DNA of 64,000 bases from Fontimicrobium_A sp034506455 (GTDB lineage Bacteria; Zhuqueibacterota; Zhuqueibacteria; Residuimicrobiales; Krinioviventaceae): positions 6,586 to 70,585 of the forward strand of contig JAPDPN010000001.1 in assembly GCA_034506455.1 (NCBI GenBank), given 5' to 3'. Made by a program: the position numbers and the translations under genes. The notes under the pieces are model-generated. The model saw only the letters and a program-made list of their open reading frames with translations. It was not told where the DNA came from and ran no database searches. This document shows positions 36,397 through 46,331 of the stretch, one piece after another. Numbering within the stretch: the stretch's first letter is position 1; every line of letters begins with the position of its first letter.

Positions 36397-39300
36397 TGCA
36401 GCGATTTACTATTTTTTTCATTTTGACCTTTTTGCTGTCGGGGGCTGTTTGGTCTGAACAAACAAGCGGAAGTGCAAAGGTCCCGGTGGAAGAGGTCTAT
36501 CAGGTGACCAGCCACCCGGAGGCCGACTTGGCGCCGCGCGTTTCACCGGACGGAAAATGGCTTGCTTATGTCAGCCGGCAGAGCGGCAATTACGATATTT
36601 GGATTAAAAATCTGCAGACGGGGAGAAGCCGCCGTCTGACCGATCATGAAGCGGACGACTATCACCCGGTTTGGGACAAAAAAAATCGTTATCTGATCTT
36701 TGTCTCGCAGCGAAGTGACGCCAAGGGCGATCTTTTTCGCCTCAATCTGCGTAATGTACGCGGCGAGTTGATCGCCAGAGGCAACCCGGAACGGCTGACG
36801 ACCTATATGGGGTTCGACGGTCTGCCGACCATTTCCGAATATGATGAGCACATCGCCTGGGTTTCCGATCGGACGGGCCGACCGGAAATCTGGCTGATGA
36901 CCAAGCGGGCGCAGGCGATTCGTCAATTGACGCACGGCGGAGCCACGCATCCGGCCTGGAGTCCCAAACAGTCCTATTTGGCTTTTACCAGCTTTCGTCA
37001 AGACGGCAGCAACGGCGATATCTGGCTCATCAATCTTTATGCGCCGCGCGAGTGGATCGAGGTGAGGTCGCCGCTGGACAGTCTTGAGCGTCCGATGTGG
37101 CCTGTAACCCGCGGCGAAGCCGCCGACGGCTTTCCCACTTGGTCCCCTGATGCCAAGACCATTCTCTTTTGCCGAAGTGATCACGACGATAACGGCGACG
37201 GGCTGATCACTCCCTCTGACCGCTCGGTAGTTTGGGCCGTCGACGTTTCGCACTTACCGCAGGACCATCCTTCTCCCTTGAATCCTTCTTATCGCCTTTA
37301 CCGCGAAACGTTCGACGAACGGATCGTGCACCGTGCACGCCCGATTTTATCGGCCAAATACAATGCTGCGCAGCCTGAATACGGTATGGACGGCCGCATT
37401 TATTTTTCGTCCGAAATCAAAGGCAATTTTGATATCTTTTCACTGCCGGACAGCCTGCTGCATGGTCATCCGCCGTCTATCGATGACATGCCTCCGCTGC
37501 CTACCGGACTGTCTGCCAAGGATTTGACGATTTTTGTCGATGAGCTGCCGGTGTGGAACGAAAGGCAGCGGCGTGAGCTCTATGATCGAATTTATACCCT
37601 GCAAAGGATCATGGACAGTCCTCAAGCCGATGCGGAACAAATTGCCGGTGCCGCCTACGAGATCGCCGTATGTTCGCTGCTGTTGGGAGATTCGCTTCGC
37701 TGCCTGCGTCATGTTGAATTTATTCTCGCCGATTATCCTGCCTCCGAGGCGGCTCCATTTGCCGAGCTTTTACGGACCAGGGTTGCCGAGGTACGCAAAG
37801 AAACTGAGGCGCAGAAACTGCGCCTTTTGGAACAGGAGATCCTTCGCCTTCAGGCCGGAGCTGTACCGAGCCGTCGATTTGCCGCCGAATCAGAGATGCT
37901 CCTTGGTGCTCTTTATGAACGACAAGAAAGATTTGAAGATGCAGAAAAGGCTTATCGGCGGGCAACGGAAAAGGCGCAGGCTTTTCCGGATCTAGTCGGT
38001 GAGGCGCTGCTTCGTCTCGGCCGTTTGCAAAAAGCCGGGGGCAAATACGCTGACGCAATGGCCTCTTTTTTGTCGGCCATGAAAAACGGCGGCAAACCGG
38101 AAAAGCATGCCCAAGCGCGTAGCGAGCTGCTCGAAATGTTTACCCTCGGTGCTGCCGATGATGCAACGCTGCTCTCGCGTTATAAAATGGTGATCCGCCA
38201 GTTTTTTGCCCTCGATGTTTTTATAATCGAGCCGTTTTTGCGAATCGCGGAATTGTACGTGAGAAATGGAAGGCTGCAGGAAGCATTAGAGCTCTATGAC
38301 TTTCTCCAGGCGCAGTTTGCCGATTTGACCGATGAAGCCTTTGACATTCGCTTGGGGCGTGCACAGGTGCTCTATCGGCTGGGAGATTTGCAGCAGGCGG
38401 CAACCCTCTTGAGCGAAACGGCCGCACTTTATCGCCAAAATCGGCCTAAATTGGCCAAGCAGGCCGAAACGCAATTGACCGAAATGCTCTACCACTCGGC
38501 TTTGGACCTCATGACAATCAATCAATACGGTCAAGCGGCCGCAAGGCTCAAAAAAGTTCTGGAAATCGATCCGCATCATCTGGCGGCGCATCAGAGCTAC
38601 ATCGAATGCGCATTTTTGCTCAATCAAATCGATCAAGTGTTGACGGAATATACTGAAGCCGTCCGGAATCATCCCGAAGATAACATTCTTCTCTACGCTC
38701 AGGGATTGGCTTATTCCTATAAAGGTGCCTCGATTTATCCGAATGGTTGTGAAACTTGGGTGACCAGTGCGGAGGCTTTGGAGCAATCGAATCAAATTCT
38801 CTACAAAGCCCTGGCCTTGGATTATAATCTAATCGATGCCTATCTGTTGTTGAGTTTCAATTCCGAATTATTGGAATCTTTTCAGAATCGGCGACAGCGG
38901 GAACCCAAAAGTTTTGCGCAAAAGGCTTTCGGTACAATCACGGCGCCGCTGGTTTGGCTTTATCACACAGTCACCTTTTACGAAGAAACCAAGCCGCCGC
39001 GATATTATGAAAGCGCCATTCAGGAGCTCACCCAAGCGATGGCACTCAACGACGAAGAGCTCCATCCTCGGCGCGAGGCGCTTTTGGCGCTCAATATGGC
39101 CAACAATTATTACAGCTTGGGCGAATTCGGGTTCCGAAAGGCTTATGAATATTATCACACTTTTTTAAAGTATGACTCGACCTTTGCCGGGATACCGCAC
39201 GAGGCGTTAATCAAAGAACGGATGGGACATTGTGCCATCTTTGTCAACGATCAGCTGCGTGGACCGGGCTACCTCAAACGGGCTATCGAGTTGTATGGGA

Positions 39301-42300
39301 AATTGAACAATCAGGAACGTTTGCTGCTCAATCTCAAACGGCTCGCTTTGCTTTATGAGGTTGGGGAAAATCATAGCGAGGCCTTGCAGTATTATTTGGC
39401 GGCTGCGGAGATGGAAGAACGGCTCGGGCGCTATGACGGGCTGCTGCGCAGTCGGCGCAGCGCAGCCCTGCATTACTATGCTTTGGGGCGATATGAGGAA
39501 ACCGTTAGGTCTGCTGAAGAGGCTTTGAGTATGCTCGAAAGCGGCCAGGTCCCGAGAAAAAAGAGTAAACCTATCTATCTTCAAATCGGATTGCTCGATC
39601 TGTATGCACCCATCCCCTTTGATCTCCGCAAGGTCGGCGCCAAATCGACTATCGATATTTCGACTGAAGAAGAGGAAGCTTTTCTCTATACCATTCTTGC
39701 CAAAGTTTTTGTCGAAAACAAAGATTTTGATCGCGCCATCGAATTCTTTCAGAAAAAGTTCGCCCTTTATGAGCGGCGCCACGATTACGACGCCCAGGCT
39801 GTTTTTCAAAACAACATGGGCTATCTCTATTTTCTCAAGGGTGATTATGACAACGCCTGGCGCATGTTCACCAATTCTTATTGGTGGTGCGTGCGCACCA
39901 GATACGTTTATGGCCAACTGCTGAATTTGGAAAATGCCGCTCAAGTGGTCCTTACAATCGCGCTCGAGGAAGATCCGAAACGAAAAGTTAATTTTGTCAA
40001 ATATCATCGTTGGATAATCGGCAAGCTGAATGATCTTTTACGGGCCACCCGCGGCGATGAGGCTTTTTATGCGGCGATTCATGCCCGTTATCGTCTCCTT
40101 TTAGCCGATTTGCTGATTGTTCCCTATGCCGAATTGCCGAAGAATCTGGAGGGGCGATGGTCGTTTTTTGAAGCGGTCGGCAATGCCGAAAAACATCTGA
40201 TGGAAGCGGAGCGGCTTGCCCGGCAGTATCGTCTGCCGCGTGAAGAGTGTGCGGCGCTCTTCCGACGGGCCGAGTTGCGGCGCCTAACCGGTGAGCCGAC
40301 GGCGGTTTCTTTTTATCTTAAAGCCAAAGAGACGGCGGAACAGCATCAACTGCGCGATCTCTTGCGACAAATCTATACGGCGCTCGGCAGTGAAAGTATG
40401 AAATTATCTGAAAGAACAGATCTCTCTTTGGCGGATGCATCCTTTTATTTGCAGGAAGCCGTGCGATTGACCGAAAGGGAGGCTTCTTCGAATTTGCTTC
40501 TCTCGGCTGGACAGATGCGGCGTCTCATCGAAGCGCCCTATCGCCGTCTCATTGAGCTGCAGGCGGAACGCGGCGATGCGGAGGGTGCGCTGCTGACGGC
40601 GGAAAGGATGCGAGGGCAAGTTTTTCTGCAATTAATGCGGCGAGACCGGCCGAGTCTCGGCGGAGAAACGGAGCAGCGACTTTTTCATCGAGCGGACTCT
40701 TTGGCCGAGGAGCTGCGCCGCCGAACGGAGCATGCGAGTCGAACTCGTACAAACGACGCGGCCTTGGCTGAAGAGATCGAGAGGGTGCAGCGTGAATACG
40801 AGGCGGCTTTGACCGTCATTAGGCGCAAAACGCCGCAGCTTGAGCCGTTTTTGCGGCCGGTCAGCATCTCGTTGGCTGAACTGCAAAGCAGAATTGAGCC
40901 CGATGGTGGGCTGCTTACGATCCTTTATCTGCAGAATCGGCTGCTGGTTGGCTGGATAACGCACCGGAACGTCGAACTGTATCGACCGAATATATCTGCT
41001 TTAAACTTTCAGGAATTCTTGGTTCGTTTGCGGGATGGTTTTGCAGCCGATTCGTTGGACGCGGCTGCGGCGGACAGCATTAAAACTGCCTTTTCCGTTT
41101 TACCTCTTCAAGGCATCAACCGTTTGTACATCCTTCCCGAGCATAAGGATATTCCTTTTCCCTGGAGCGCATTGTTTCATCTCGTCGGTTTTCCAACTGT
41201 TGAGGGGGTAATTTCTGATTTATCGGCCTTTTTTCCGGCGGGAAAAACAGATCGTTTACCCTCATTAACAATCTTTACCTCCGATTCTTTGCTGCTGAAG
41301 GCTCTACAGAAAAACGACAGCCTTGTTGTATCGGTGCTGCCGTCCAAGACGTCCAACCGGCTTGACGCAGCTGTGGTACATTTGCGCGGCAACAGCTACG
41401 CCCAACCGGTCTTTCCGACCAACAGCACGTTTTCCACAGATTTGGCGGGAACATGGTCACCGATTGATTTGCTGCGTGGAAATGCTTCTTCAACTCTGCT
41501 CTGCTTGGACATTGATAAGGGAGAGTGGACTGCCGAAGCGCTGAGCGCTTGGGAGCGATCGGCTTACGTCGGTGGTACCCGTCAGGTGCTGGTTTCTTTA
41601 TGGCCGACAGCCGACAGCAGTCGAACCTTTCTGCAAAGCTGTTTTCGTCATTTGCAAAACAACTCGCCGTCAGCAGCTCTGGCGGCAACCCAGCAGGAAA
41701 TGGTTGAAAAAAGCGTGCCGCTGCGTTTTTGGGCGGGATTTCAAATTTACGGCGTCGAATCAAATTTGCCTGCAGTAGCCCCGGAGGGCAGCAATGCAGA
41801 TGAATGGATTGCGCGGGGTGATGAGGCGCGGCGGGTACGAAACTGGCGGCATGCTGTGGAATGCTACCTCGAAGCTTTTAATAGAACGCAGGCAAATCGA
41901 GAAAAGAATGAGTCGACAGCCGACAAGCTCTTGGCGAGCGCTTTGAGCATCGGTCTGTGGAACGAGGCGGTTGATATCGTGCGACGCCGAGCATCTTATT
42001 ACTCCCAAAAGAACTTGCGCCGTGAACAGGCGGCAATGCAGATGCTTATGGCGGTCGTTTATCATCAGCAGGGGGCGACTGCCGGTGAGGCGCAGGCGTT
42101 AGCCGAATACAGGCGCCTGTGCCGCACTTTTTCCATTCCTTACGACGATGCGACAGCCTTTTCCGAAACGGCGCAGCTCTACGCAAGTAACGGCGATTAT
42201 GAGCAGGCGGCGCTTCTTTTTATTAAAGCCGCTGAACGATACGGCAAACTGAACCGCCCGCGAAATCAGATCGAGAGCTTACTGAGAGCCGCCGAGTATT

Positions 42301-44561
42301 TATTCGAAGAGACAGGTTATCTCGATCTGGCGATCGATTTGGCAGAGTCGGCAGAACAGCTGAGCAAAAAACACGATCAAATGGATTTGCAGGCAAGGGC
42401 TTTGACTTTTCTAGGGCGCTGCCGCCTGGGAGTCGACACAAACAAAGCACGACAATCTTTGCAATCTGCATTAGACCTTGCTGAGAAAAGGGGGTTCAAG
42501 CGCCTTGCAGCGGAAATTCGCTTGTTGATGGCGGAGCTGCATCTTAGGACTTTTCAACCCATAGCCGCCGAGCGTTGTCTCGTCCAAATCGAGGTCGCAG
42601 AGCTGGATCCGGCTCTCAAAGTAACGCACCATCTGCTTTTTGCACGACAAGCGAGTGCGGTCGGCGATACTGCGCAAGCTGCAGCTTATTTGCGCAAAGC
42701 TTTTCTCGAGGCTGAATGGTCGGATGACGCGGCTTTGGAACAACGCGTCAGCGAAGCAGTTGCCGTTCATACCGCGCTATCCGGTAAATCGGCGCAGGCG
42801 GCAGAAGAGATGAAACGAGCCGTTCGCTTTGCAAGTCGCCCTTATAACCGTTCGGCGCTGCGCCGTCGCACAGCCTTGGCTCTCTTCTTTTACCTGGCAG
42901 GCAAAACCGAGGAGGCGAAGCGCGAGGCTTTTGAAAATGTCGGTTTTTGCGATCGTCCCTATTTGTATGACTTTCGCTCTGCCAATAACTGGTTGCTGAG
43001 CTGCCTCGAGTCGGATGCGGCGCTTTCTAAGCAATTTGCAGAGGCAGCGGAATCTGCAGCGCAACGCATCGGCCGCCCGGATCTCCTCTTTCGCGCCTAT
43101 TATCGCTTGGCACAACTTGCGGAAGGGGAAAGTGATAGGGCTCATTCTTATATTGTCGCAGCCGACTCGGCACTTAGTCTGGCTCCGCCGCGAAGCGAGT
43201 ACGACGACTATTTCCAAGGGCTGCTGCCGCTGGAGAGAGGGTTTTATCAAACCGCAGTCAAACTATGCGTGCGCAGCAATCGATTGCGCGATGCGCTCGT
43301 CTTTGCCGATCAGCACCGCAATATCGATTTTATTCACGCCGCAAGGCTGCAGATTTTTTCCTTCAAGGCTGACGATCAGCAGCAGGCTGAGCACTATTTC
43401 CGACTCAGAGAGCGATTGGCAAGACTCTACTCATGCGCAATGCAGCAAAGCGATCCTCGTTCCATCTTTGCTGCACGAGATTCCCTGACCGTGAAAAGGC
43501 AAATCTCTGTGCTGCAGGACTCTTTGAGGTTGCTTAAAGAAACCTGTCATACCCAATATCCCCAATTGGGGCCGCTGTTTTTCGGATTTAGCGGCTGCCG
43601 TGAGTCGGCCCCCCTCGCCGATGGTCGACTGTTGATATCGCTTTACCATGATGATGAAACACTCTACATTTGGCGGCGCCGAGATGATCGCCTCGATGTG
43701 CACCTGCAACCCTATGATGGAGTGCAGACAAAGAATGTCCTAAAGACGCTGCAGCAACTGGACCTAAACGCCGATGCCGGAGATTTTACCCGTCTTCTCT
43801 ATGCAACGGTATTCGAACCCTGGCAGGAGGATGTCGAACAAGCACGCAGAATCGTTATCGTTCCCTTTTCCCAATGGCACTATGTGCCCTGGGCTATGTT
43901 GACTGACAAAAACGGCACCTACCTCGGCCTCGAAAAACCAATTTCACTTGCGGCATGGTCCTTCGAAACGTATGAAAAAAAGGAATCCTCTGCATCTATA
44001 TGGAATTCGAAACGGCTAATTCTTCTCGGCAATCCCTCCTTTTCACAAAAAGATCCCTTTTATAAGCCCCTTACCCGAGCCTTGCAAAGGTATGCTGAAG
44101 AGTCGATGGTGCTTTCGCCGGATCGATTCTGGACCGCTTCACTCGGCGGTACAGTGCTCATTGCTGAGAGTTTTGGGGAAAATTTACCCGAATCCTGGCT
44201 TTGCCGGCCTGAAAGCGAACCAGCTTACCGCGATATGGCCTGGCTGGATTTTATGCAGCGGAACGAACCGCCCTATGCCGTCGTTTTTTTGCGGACCCGT
44301 GCTTCGGAGCCGGAAGAAGGCGCCGAAATGGCCGTTGCGGGCGCCGTCGCTGAATATCTCGGCACCGCGCTGCTGCTGCCCTTGCCTTTAAATGCCGATG
44401 CGTTTGCTGCCGCCATTTTAGCCAAGCGTTACGTAAAGATACTCAGCGAAGGACTTTCCCCTTCGGAAGCCCTGAATTCGGCACAACGAGCCGTTTACGA
44501 TCATCTCGATCGTCGGCCGAAAGCTTGGGGCTGTTTTGTTCTCTATGATGTTGGTCGATAA
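36393..44561 (+). CDS. Giant secreted TolB-propeller/TPR protein with two CHAT-like domains lacking catalytic residues
   Basis: 2722 residues from ATG 36393, which overlaps the upstream stop (ATGA); the frame further upstream is a shadow. Order: signal peptide (FTIFFILTFLLSGAVW); TolB/PD40 propeller (about 36-355: RVSPDGKWLAYVSRQSGNYD, HPVWDKKNRYLIFVSQ, PTWSPDAKTILFCRSD); TPR solenoid (about 400-1400); CHAT-like domain 1 (about 1540-1790: RLYILPEHKDIPFPWSALF, GGTRQVLVSLWPTADSS, WAGFQIYG); second TPR solenoid (about 1805-2340); CHAT-like domain 2 (about 2450-2722: IVIVPFSQWHYVPWAML, LILLGNPSF, WGCFVLYDVG). Active CHAT proteases have an HG histidine and an AC cysteine. The matching places read VVHLRGNSY and LLCLDIDKGE in domain 1, AESFG and VVFLRTRA in domain 2, so both appear inactive. 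By location it is periplasmic or surface exposed; a sensor or scaffold role is inference. No binding partner is known. Confidence 0.83.
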   Translation: MMQRFTIFFILTFLLSGAVWSEQTSGSAKVPVEEVYQVTSHPEADLAPRVSPDGKWLAYVSRQSGNYDIWIKNLQTGRSRRLTDHEADDYHPVWDKKNRYLIFVSQRSDAKGDLFRLNLRNVRGELIARGNPERLTTYMGFDGLPTISEYDEHIAWVSDRTGRPEIWLMTKRAQAIRQLTHGGATHPAWSPKQSYLAFTSFRQDGSNGDIWLINLYAPREWIEVRSPLDSLERPMWPVTRGEAADGFPTWSPDAKTILFCRSDHDDNGDGLITPSDRSVVWAVDVSHLPQDHPSPLNPSYRLYRETFDERIVHRARPILSAKYNAAQPEYGMDGRIYFSSEIKGNFDIFSLPDSLLHGHPPSIDDMPPLPTGLSAKDLTIFVDELPVWNERQRRELYDRIYTLQRIMDSPQADAEQIAGAAYEIAVCSLLLGDSLRCLRHVEFILADYPASEAAPFAELLRTRVAEVRKETEAQKLRLLEQEILRLQAGAVPSRRFAAESEMLLGALYERQERFEDAEKAYRRATEKAQAFPDLVGEALLRLGRLQKAGGKYADAMASFLSAMKNGGKPEKHAQARSELLEMFTLGAADDATLLSRYKMVIRQFFALDVFIIEPFLRIAELYVRNGRLQEALELYDFLQAQFADLTDEAFDIRLGRAQVLYRLGDLQQAATLLSETAALYRQNRPKLAKQAETQLTEMLYHSALDLMTINQYGQAAARLKKVLEIDPHHLAAHQSYIECAFLLNQIDQVLTEYTEAVRNHPEDNILLYAQGLAYSYKGASIYPNGCETWVTSAEALEQSNQILYKALALDYNLIDAYLLLSFNSELLESFQNRRQREPKSFAQKAFGTITAPLVWLYHTVTFYEETKPPRYYESAIQELTQAMALNDEELHPRREALLALNMANNYYSLGEFGFRKAYEYYHTFLKYDSTFAGIPHEALIKERMGHCAIFVNDQLRGPGYLKRAIELYGKLNNQERLLLNLKRLALLYEVGENHSEALQYYLAAAEMEERLGRYDGLLRSRRSAALHYYALGRYEETVRSAEEALSMLESGQVPRKKSKPIYLQIGLLDLYAPIPFDLRKVGAKSTIDISTEEEEAFLYTILAKVFVENKDFDRAIEFFQKKFALYERRHDYDAQAVFQNNMGYLYFLKGDYDNAWRMFTNSYWWCVRTRYVYGQLLNLENAAQVVLTIALEEDPKRKVNFVKYHRWIIGKLNDLLRATRGDEAFYAAIHARYRLLLADLLIVPYAELPKNLEGRWSFFEAVGNAEKHLMEAERLARQYRLPREECAALFRRAELRRLTGEPTAVSFYLKAKETAEQHQLRDLLRQIYTALGSESMKLSERTDLSLADASFYLQEAVRLTEREASSNLLLSAGQMRRLIEAPYRRLIELQAERGDAEGALLTAERMRGQVFLQLMRRDRPSLGGETEQRLFHRADSLAEELRRRTEHASRTRTNDAALAEEIERVQREYEAALTVIRRKTPQLEPFLRPVSISLAELQSRIEPDGGLLTILYLQNRLLVGWITHRNVELYRPNISALNFQEFLVRLRDGFAADSLDAAAADSIKTAFSVLPLQGINRLYILPEHKDIPFPWSALFHLVGFPTVEGVISDLSAFFPAGKTDRLPSLTIFTSDSLLLKALQKNDSLVVSVLPSKTSNRLDAAVVHLRGNSYAQPVFPTNSTFSTDLAGTWSPIDLLRGNASSTLLCLDIDKGEWTAEALSAWERSAYVGGTRQVLVSLWPTADSSRTFLQSCFRHLQNNSPSAALAATQQEMVEKSVPLRFWAGFQIYGVESNLPAVAPEGSNADEWIARGDEARRVRNWRHAVECYLEAFNRTQANREKNESTADKLLASALSIGLWNEAVDIVRRRASYYSQKNLRREQAAMQMLMAVVYHQQGATAGEAQALAEYRRLCRTFSIPYDDATAFSETAQLYASNGDYEQAALLFIKAAERYGKLNRPRNQIESLLRAAEYLFEETGYLDLAIDLAESAEQLSKKHDQMDLQARALTFLGRCRLGVDTNKARQSLQSALDLAEKRGFKRLAAEIRLLMAELHLRTFQPIAAERCLVQIEVAELDPALKVTHHLLFARQASAVGDTAQAAAYLRKAFLEAEWSDDAALEQRVSEAVAVHTALSGKSAQAAEEMKRAVRFASRPYNRSALRRRTALALFFYLAGKTEEAKREAFENVGFCDRPYLYDFRSANNWLLSCLESDAALSKQFAEAAESAAQRIGRPDLLFRAYYRLAQLAEGESDRAHSYIVAADSALSLAPPRSEYDDYFQGLLPLERGFYQTAVKLCVRSNRLRDALVFADQHRNIDFIHAARLQIFSFKADDQQQAEHYFRLRERLARLYSCAMQQSDPRSIFAARDSLTVKRQISVLQDSLRLLKETCHTQYPQLGPLFFGFSGCRESAPLADGRLLISLYHDDETLYIWRRRDDRLDVHLQPYDGVQTKNVLKTLQQLDLNADAGDFTRLLYATVFEPWQEDVEQARRIVIVPFSQWHYVPWAMLTDKNGTYLGLEKPISLAAWSFETYEKKESSASIWNSKRLILLGNPSFSQKDPFYKPLTRALQRYAEESMVLSPDRFWTASLGGTVLIAESFGENLPESWLCRPESEPAYRDMAWLDFMQRNEPPYAVVFLRTRASEPEEGAEMAVAGAVAEYLGTALLLPLPLNADAFAAAILAKRYVKILSEGLSPSEALNSAQRAVYDHLDRRPKAWGCFVLYDVGR

Positions 44562-44587
44562 GTTTTTCGTTCATTTAAGGATTTCAC

Positions 44588-46324
44588 GTGAAACCGAGAG
44601 TTATTGGCCTGCTTTTGCTGCTTTTCCGATTTGCGGAAGCCCAAACGCCGCTGCTTCAGATAACCTTTCCGGCTCAGAACGATACGGTAAAAGGTAACCG
44701 AGTTCGACTTTCCGGATTTACCGAAAGCGGAGCCGTTGTTTCGATCAACGGTAAAAGAGTACCGTTGACGCCCCAGGCTTCATTTGTTGCTCGGGTTGAT
44801 TTGTCCGAAGGATTGAACACGATTCTTGTCGAAGCACAAAAGAACGGAGCCGAATCCGTTCAGAACCTGTCGGTTTACCGTCCGCCGTCTGCCAAGTCCC
44901 TGCCTGAAAAGCCCACGGCGATCGACTTGGACGGGTGTGCGCCGCGCCGCGATGTTTGGGTAAGCGTCGGTGATTATCTCGATGTTCAGCTTAAAGGCAG
45001 CCCCAACGGCGTTGCCGCTTTTTCGATCGATCGCTATCTCAAGCACCTGCCGATGGTAGAAATCGATACCGCTTTGACCGATGGGATTTTCGGCATTTAT
45101 CGCGGCACGCTCCGCATCACCTCCGAACTCCCTGTTGATAAACCGCTGGCCATCGAGGGCGAGCTGCTGGGAGCTGACGGGCGCAAAAAAAAGCTGGTGA
45201 TCGGCCGCCTGTTTGTGCTTTCGCCGCATGTGCCGCTAATTGGCAGGATAAAGCAAACGGTAACCGTTTACAGCGCTGCGGAGGGGTATGTTCCATGGTT
45301 GCGCCTTCCGGCCGGAATCGATCTTCACATCGTCGGCAAGCGGAATAGCCGATATCAAGTTCGTTTTTCAGCGACGAAGCAAGGTTATATCGAAGAGGAT
45401 GGAATCGAGTTGTTGCCGGCGGGTACGCCGATGCCGTCTTTAGCCGTCGGTGCTCCGAGTTTGGTACAGGACAAAAATTGGATCCGGCTGATTTATCCGG
45501 CCGACCGGCTCCCTGCCTTTTGGATCGACAAAGATCCTGTCCTTAATCGTCTCGATTTGTATCTCTTTGGAACTCGGCAGGCTTCGCATTGGGTGACGTT
45601 TCCCAACGGAGAAAGCGACCTTGCTGCGCTGGTCTTTGGACAGGAAGACAATACATTTCGAACTACGGTCGTTTTGCGGACCAAAAGGGTATGGGGATAT
45701 AAAGCAGAGTATCGCGACGGCGCCGTCGTCTTTTCCATACGCAGGCCGCCGGTAATCAATTCGCAGAATCCGCTGCAAGGGTTGGTGATTGCCGTTGACG
45801 CCGGACACGGCGGTCAGGATCGAGGCGCCGTCAGTCCGCTCGGCAGATTGGAAAAAGAGGTCAACCTTATGTGGGCCGAAAGTCTTGCCGCCAAACTGCG
45901 GAGCAACGGCGCAACCGTGGTCATGACGCGACGGGAAGACGTCGAGGTCTCTTTGCCGGAACGCATACGACTGGCCGAGGAAGCCGAAGCGCATATCTTT
46001 TTTTCTCTGCACAACAACAGCGTGCCGGCGACCGGCAATCCGGCAGCCGAGGGCACGAGCGTTTATTTCACCACGCCGCAAAGTCGTGACCTAGCCTGGG
46101 CTATCTATCCCTATTTGGTTAAGCAGGGACTGGCGCCCTTTGGCCGCGTCTATAATGCCTATTATGTCACGCAATCAACGGCGTTTTTGAGTGTGCTCAT
46201 CGAAGGAGGATTTCTCAGTAACCCAAAAGAGGAACTCAAGCTGGCGGATCCTGTTTTTATCGACAGGTTATCGCAGGCAATCTGTGAGGGGTTAACGGAT
46301 TTCTTGTTGACTGGAGAAAAATAA
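44588..46324 (+). CDS. N-acetylmuramoyl-L-alanine amidase (Amidase_3) with N-terminal beta-domains
   Basis: 578 residues with a signal peptide (VIGLLLLLFRFAEAQ). Residues about 20-95 are a bacterial Ig-like module (LQITFPAQNDTVKGNRVRLS), then a second beta region with an SH3-like stretch (TVTVYSAAEGYVPWLRLPAG) and an AMIN-like segment. The catalytic domain (about 395-575) has the zinc ligands in IAVDAGHGGQDRGAV (His about 403), EKEVNLMWA (Glu) and FFSLHNNSVP (His), and the catalytic glutamate in VLIEGGFLSNPKEE. It cuts the muramoyl-alanine amide bond of peptidoglycan in the periplasm. Amidases of this class are usually autoinhibited and need activation. It lies 26 bases after the giant TPR/CHAT gene in the same operon. 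Confidence 0.92.
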   Translation: MKPRVIGLLLLLFRFAEAQTPLLQITFPAQNDTVKGNRVRLSGFTESGAVVSINGKRVPLTPQASFVARVDLSEGLNTILVEAQKNGAESVQNLSVYRPPSAKSLPEKPTAIDLDGCAPRRDVWVSVGDYLDVQLKGSPNGVAAFSIDRYLKHLPMVEIDTALTDGIFGIYRGTLRITSELPVDKPLAIEGELLGADGRKKKLVIGRLFVLSPHVPLIGRIKQTVTVYSAAEGYVPWLRLPAGIDLHIVGKRNSRYQVRFSATKQGYIEEDGIELLPAGTPMPSLAVGAPSLVQDKNWIRLIYPADRLPAFWIDKDPVLNRLDLYLFGTRQASHWVTFPNGESDLAALVFGQEDNTFRTTVVLRTKRVWGYKAEYRDGAVVFSIRRPPVINSQNPLQGLVIAVDAGHGGQDRGAVSPLGRLEKEVNLMWAESLAAKLRSNGATVVMTRREDVEVSLPERIRLAEEAEAHIFFSLHNNSVPATGNPAAEGTSVYFTTPQSRDLAWAIYPYLVKQGLAPFGRVYNAYYVTQSTAFLSVLIEGGFLSNPKEELKLADPVFIDRLSQAICEGLTDFLLTGEK

Positions 46325-46331
46325 AGGTCGT

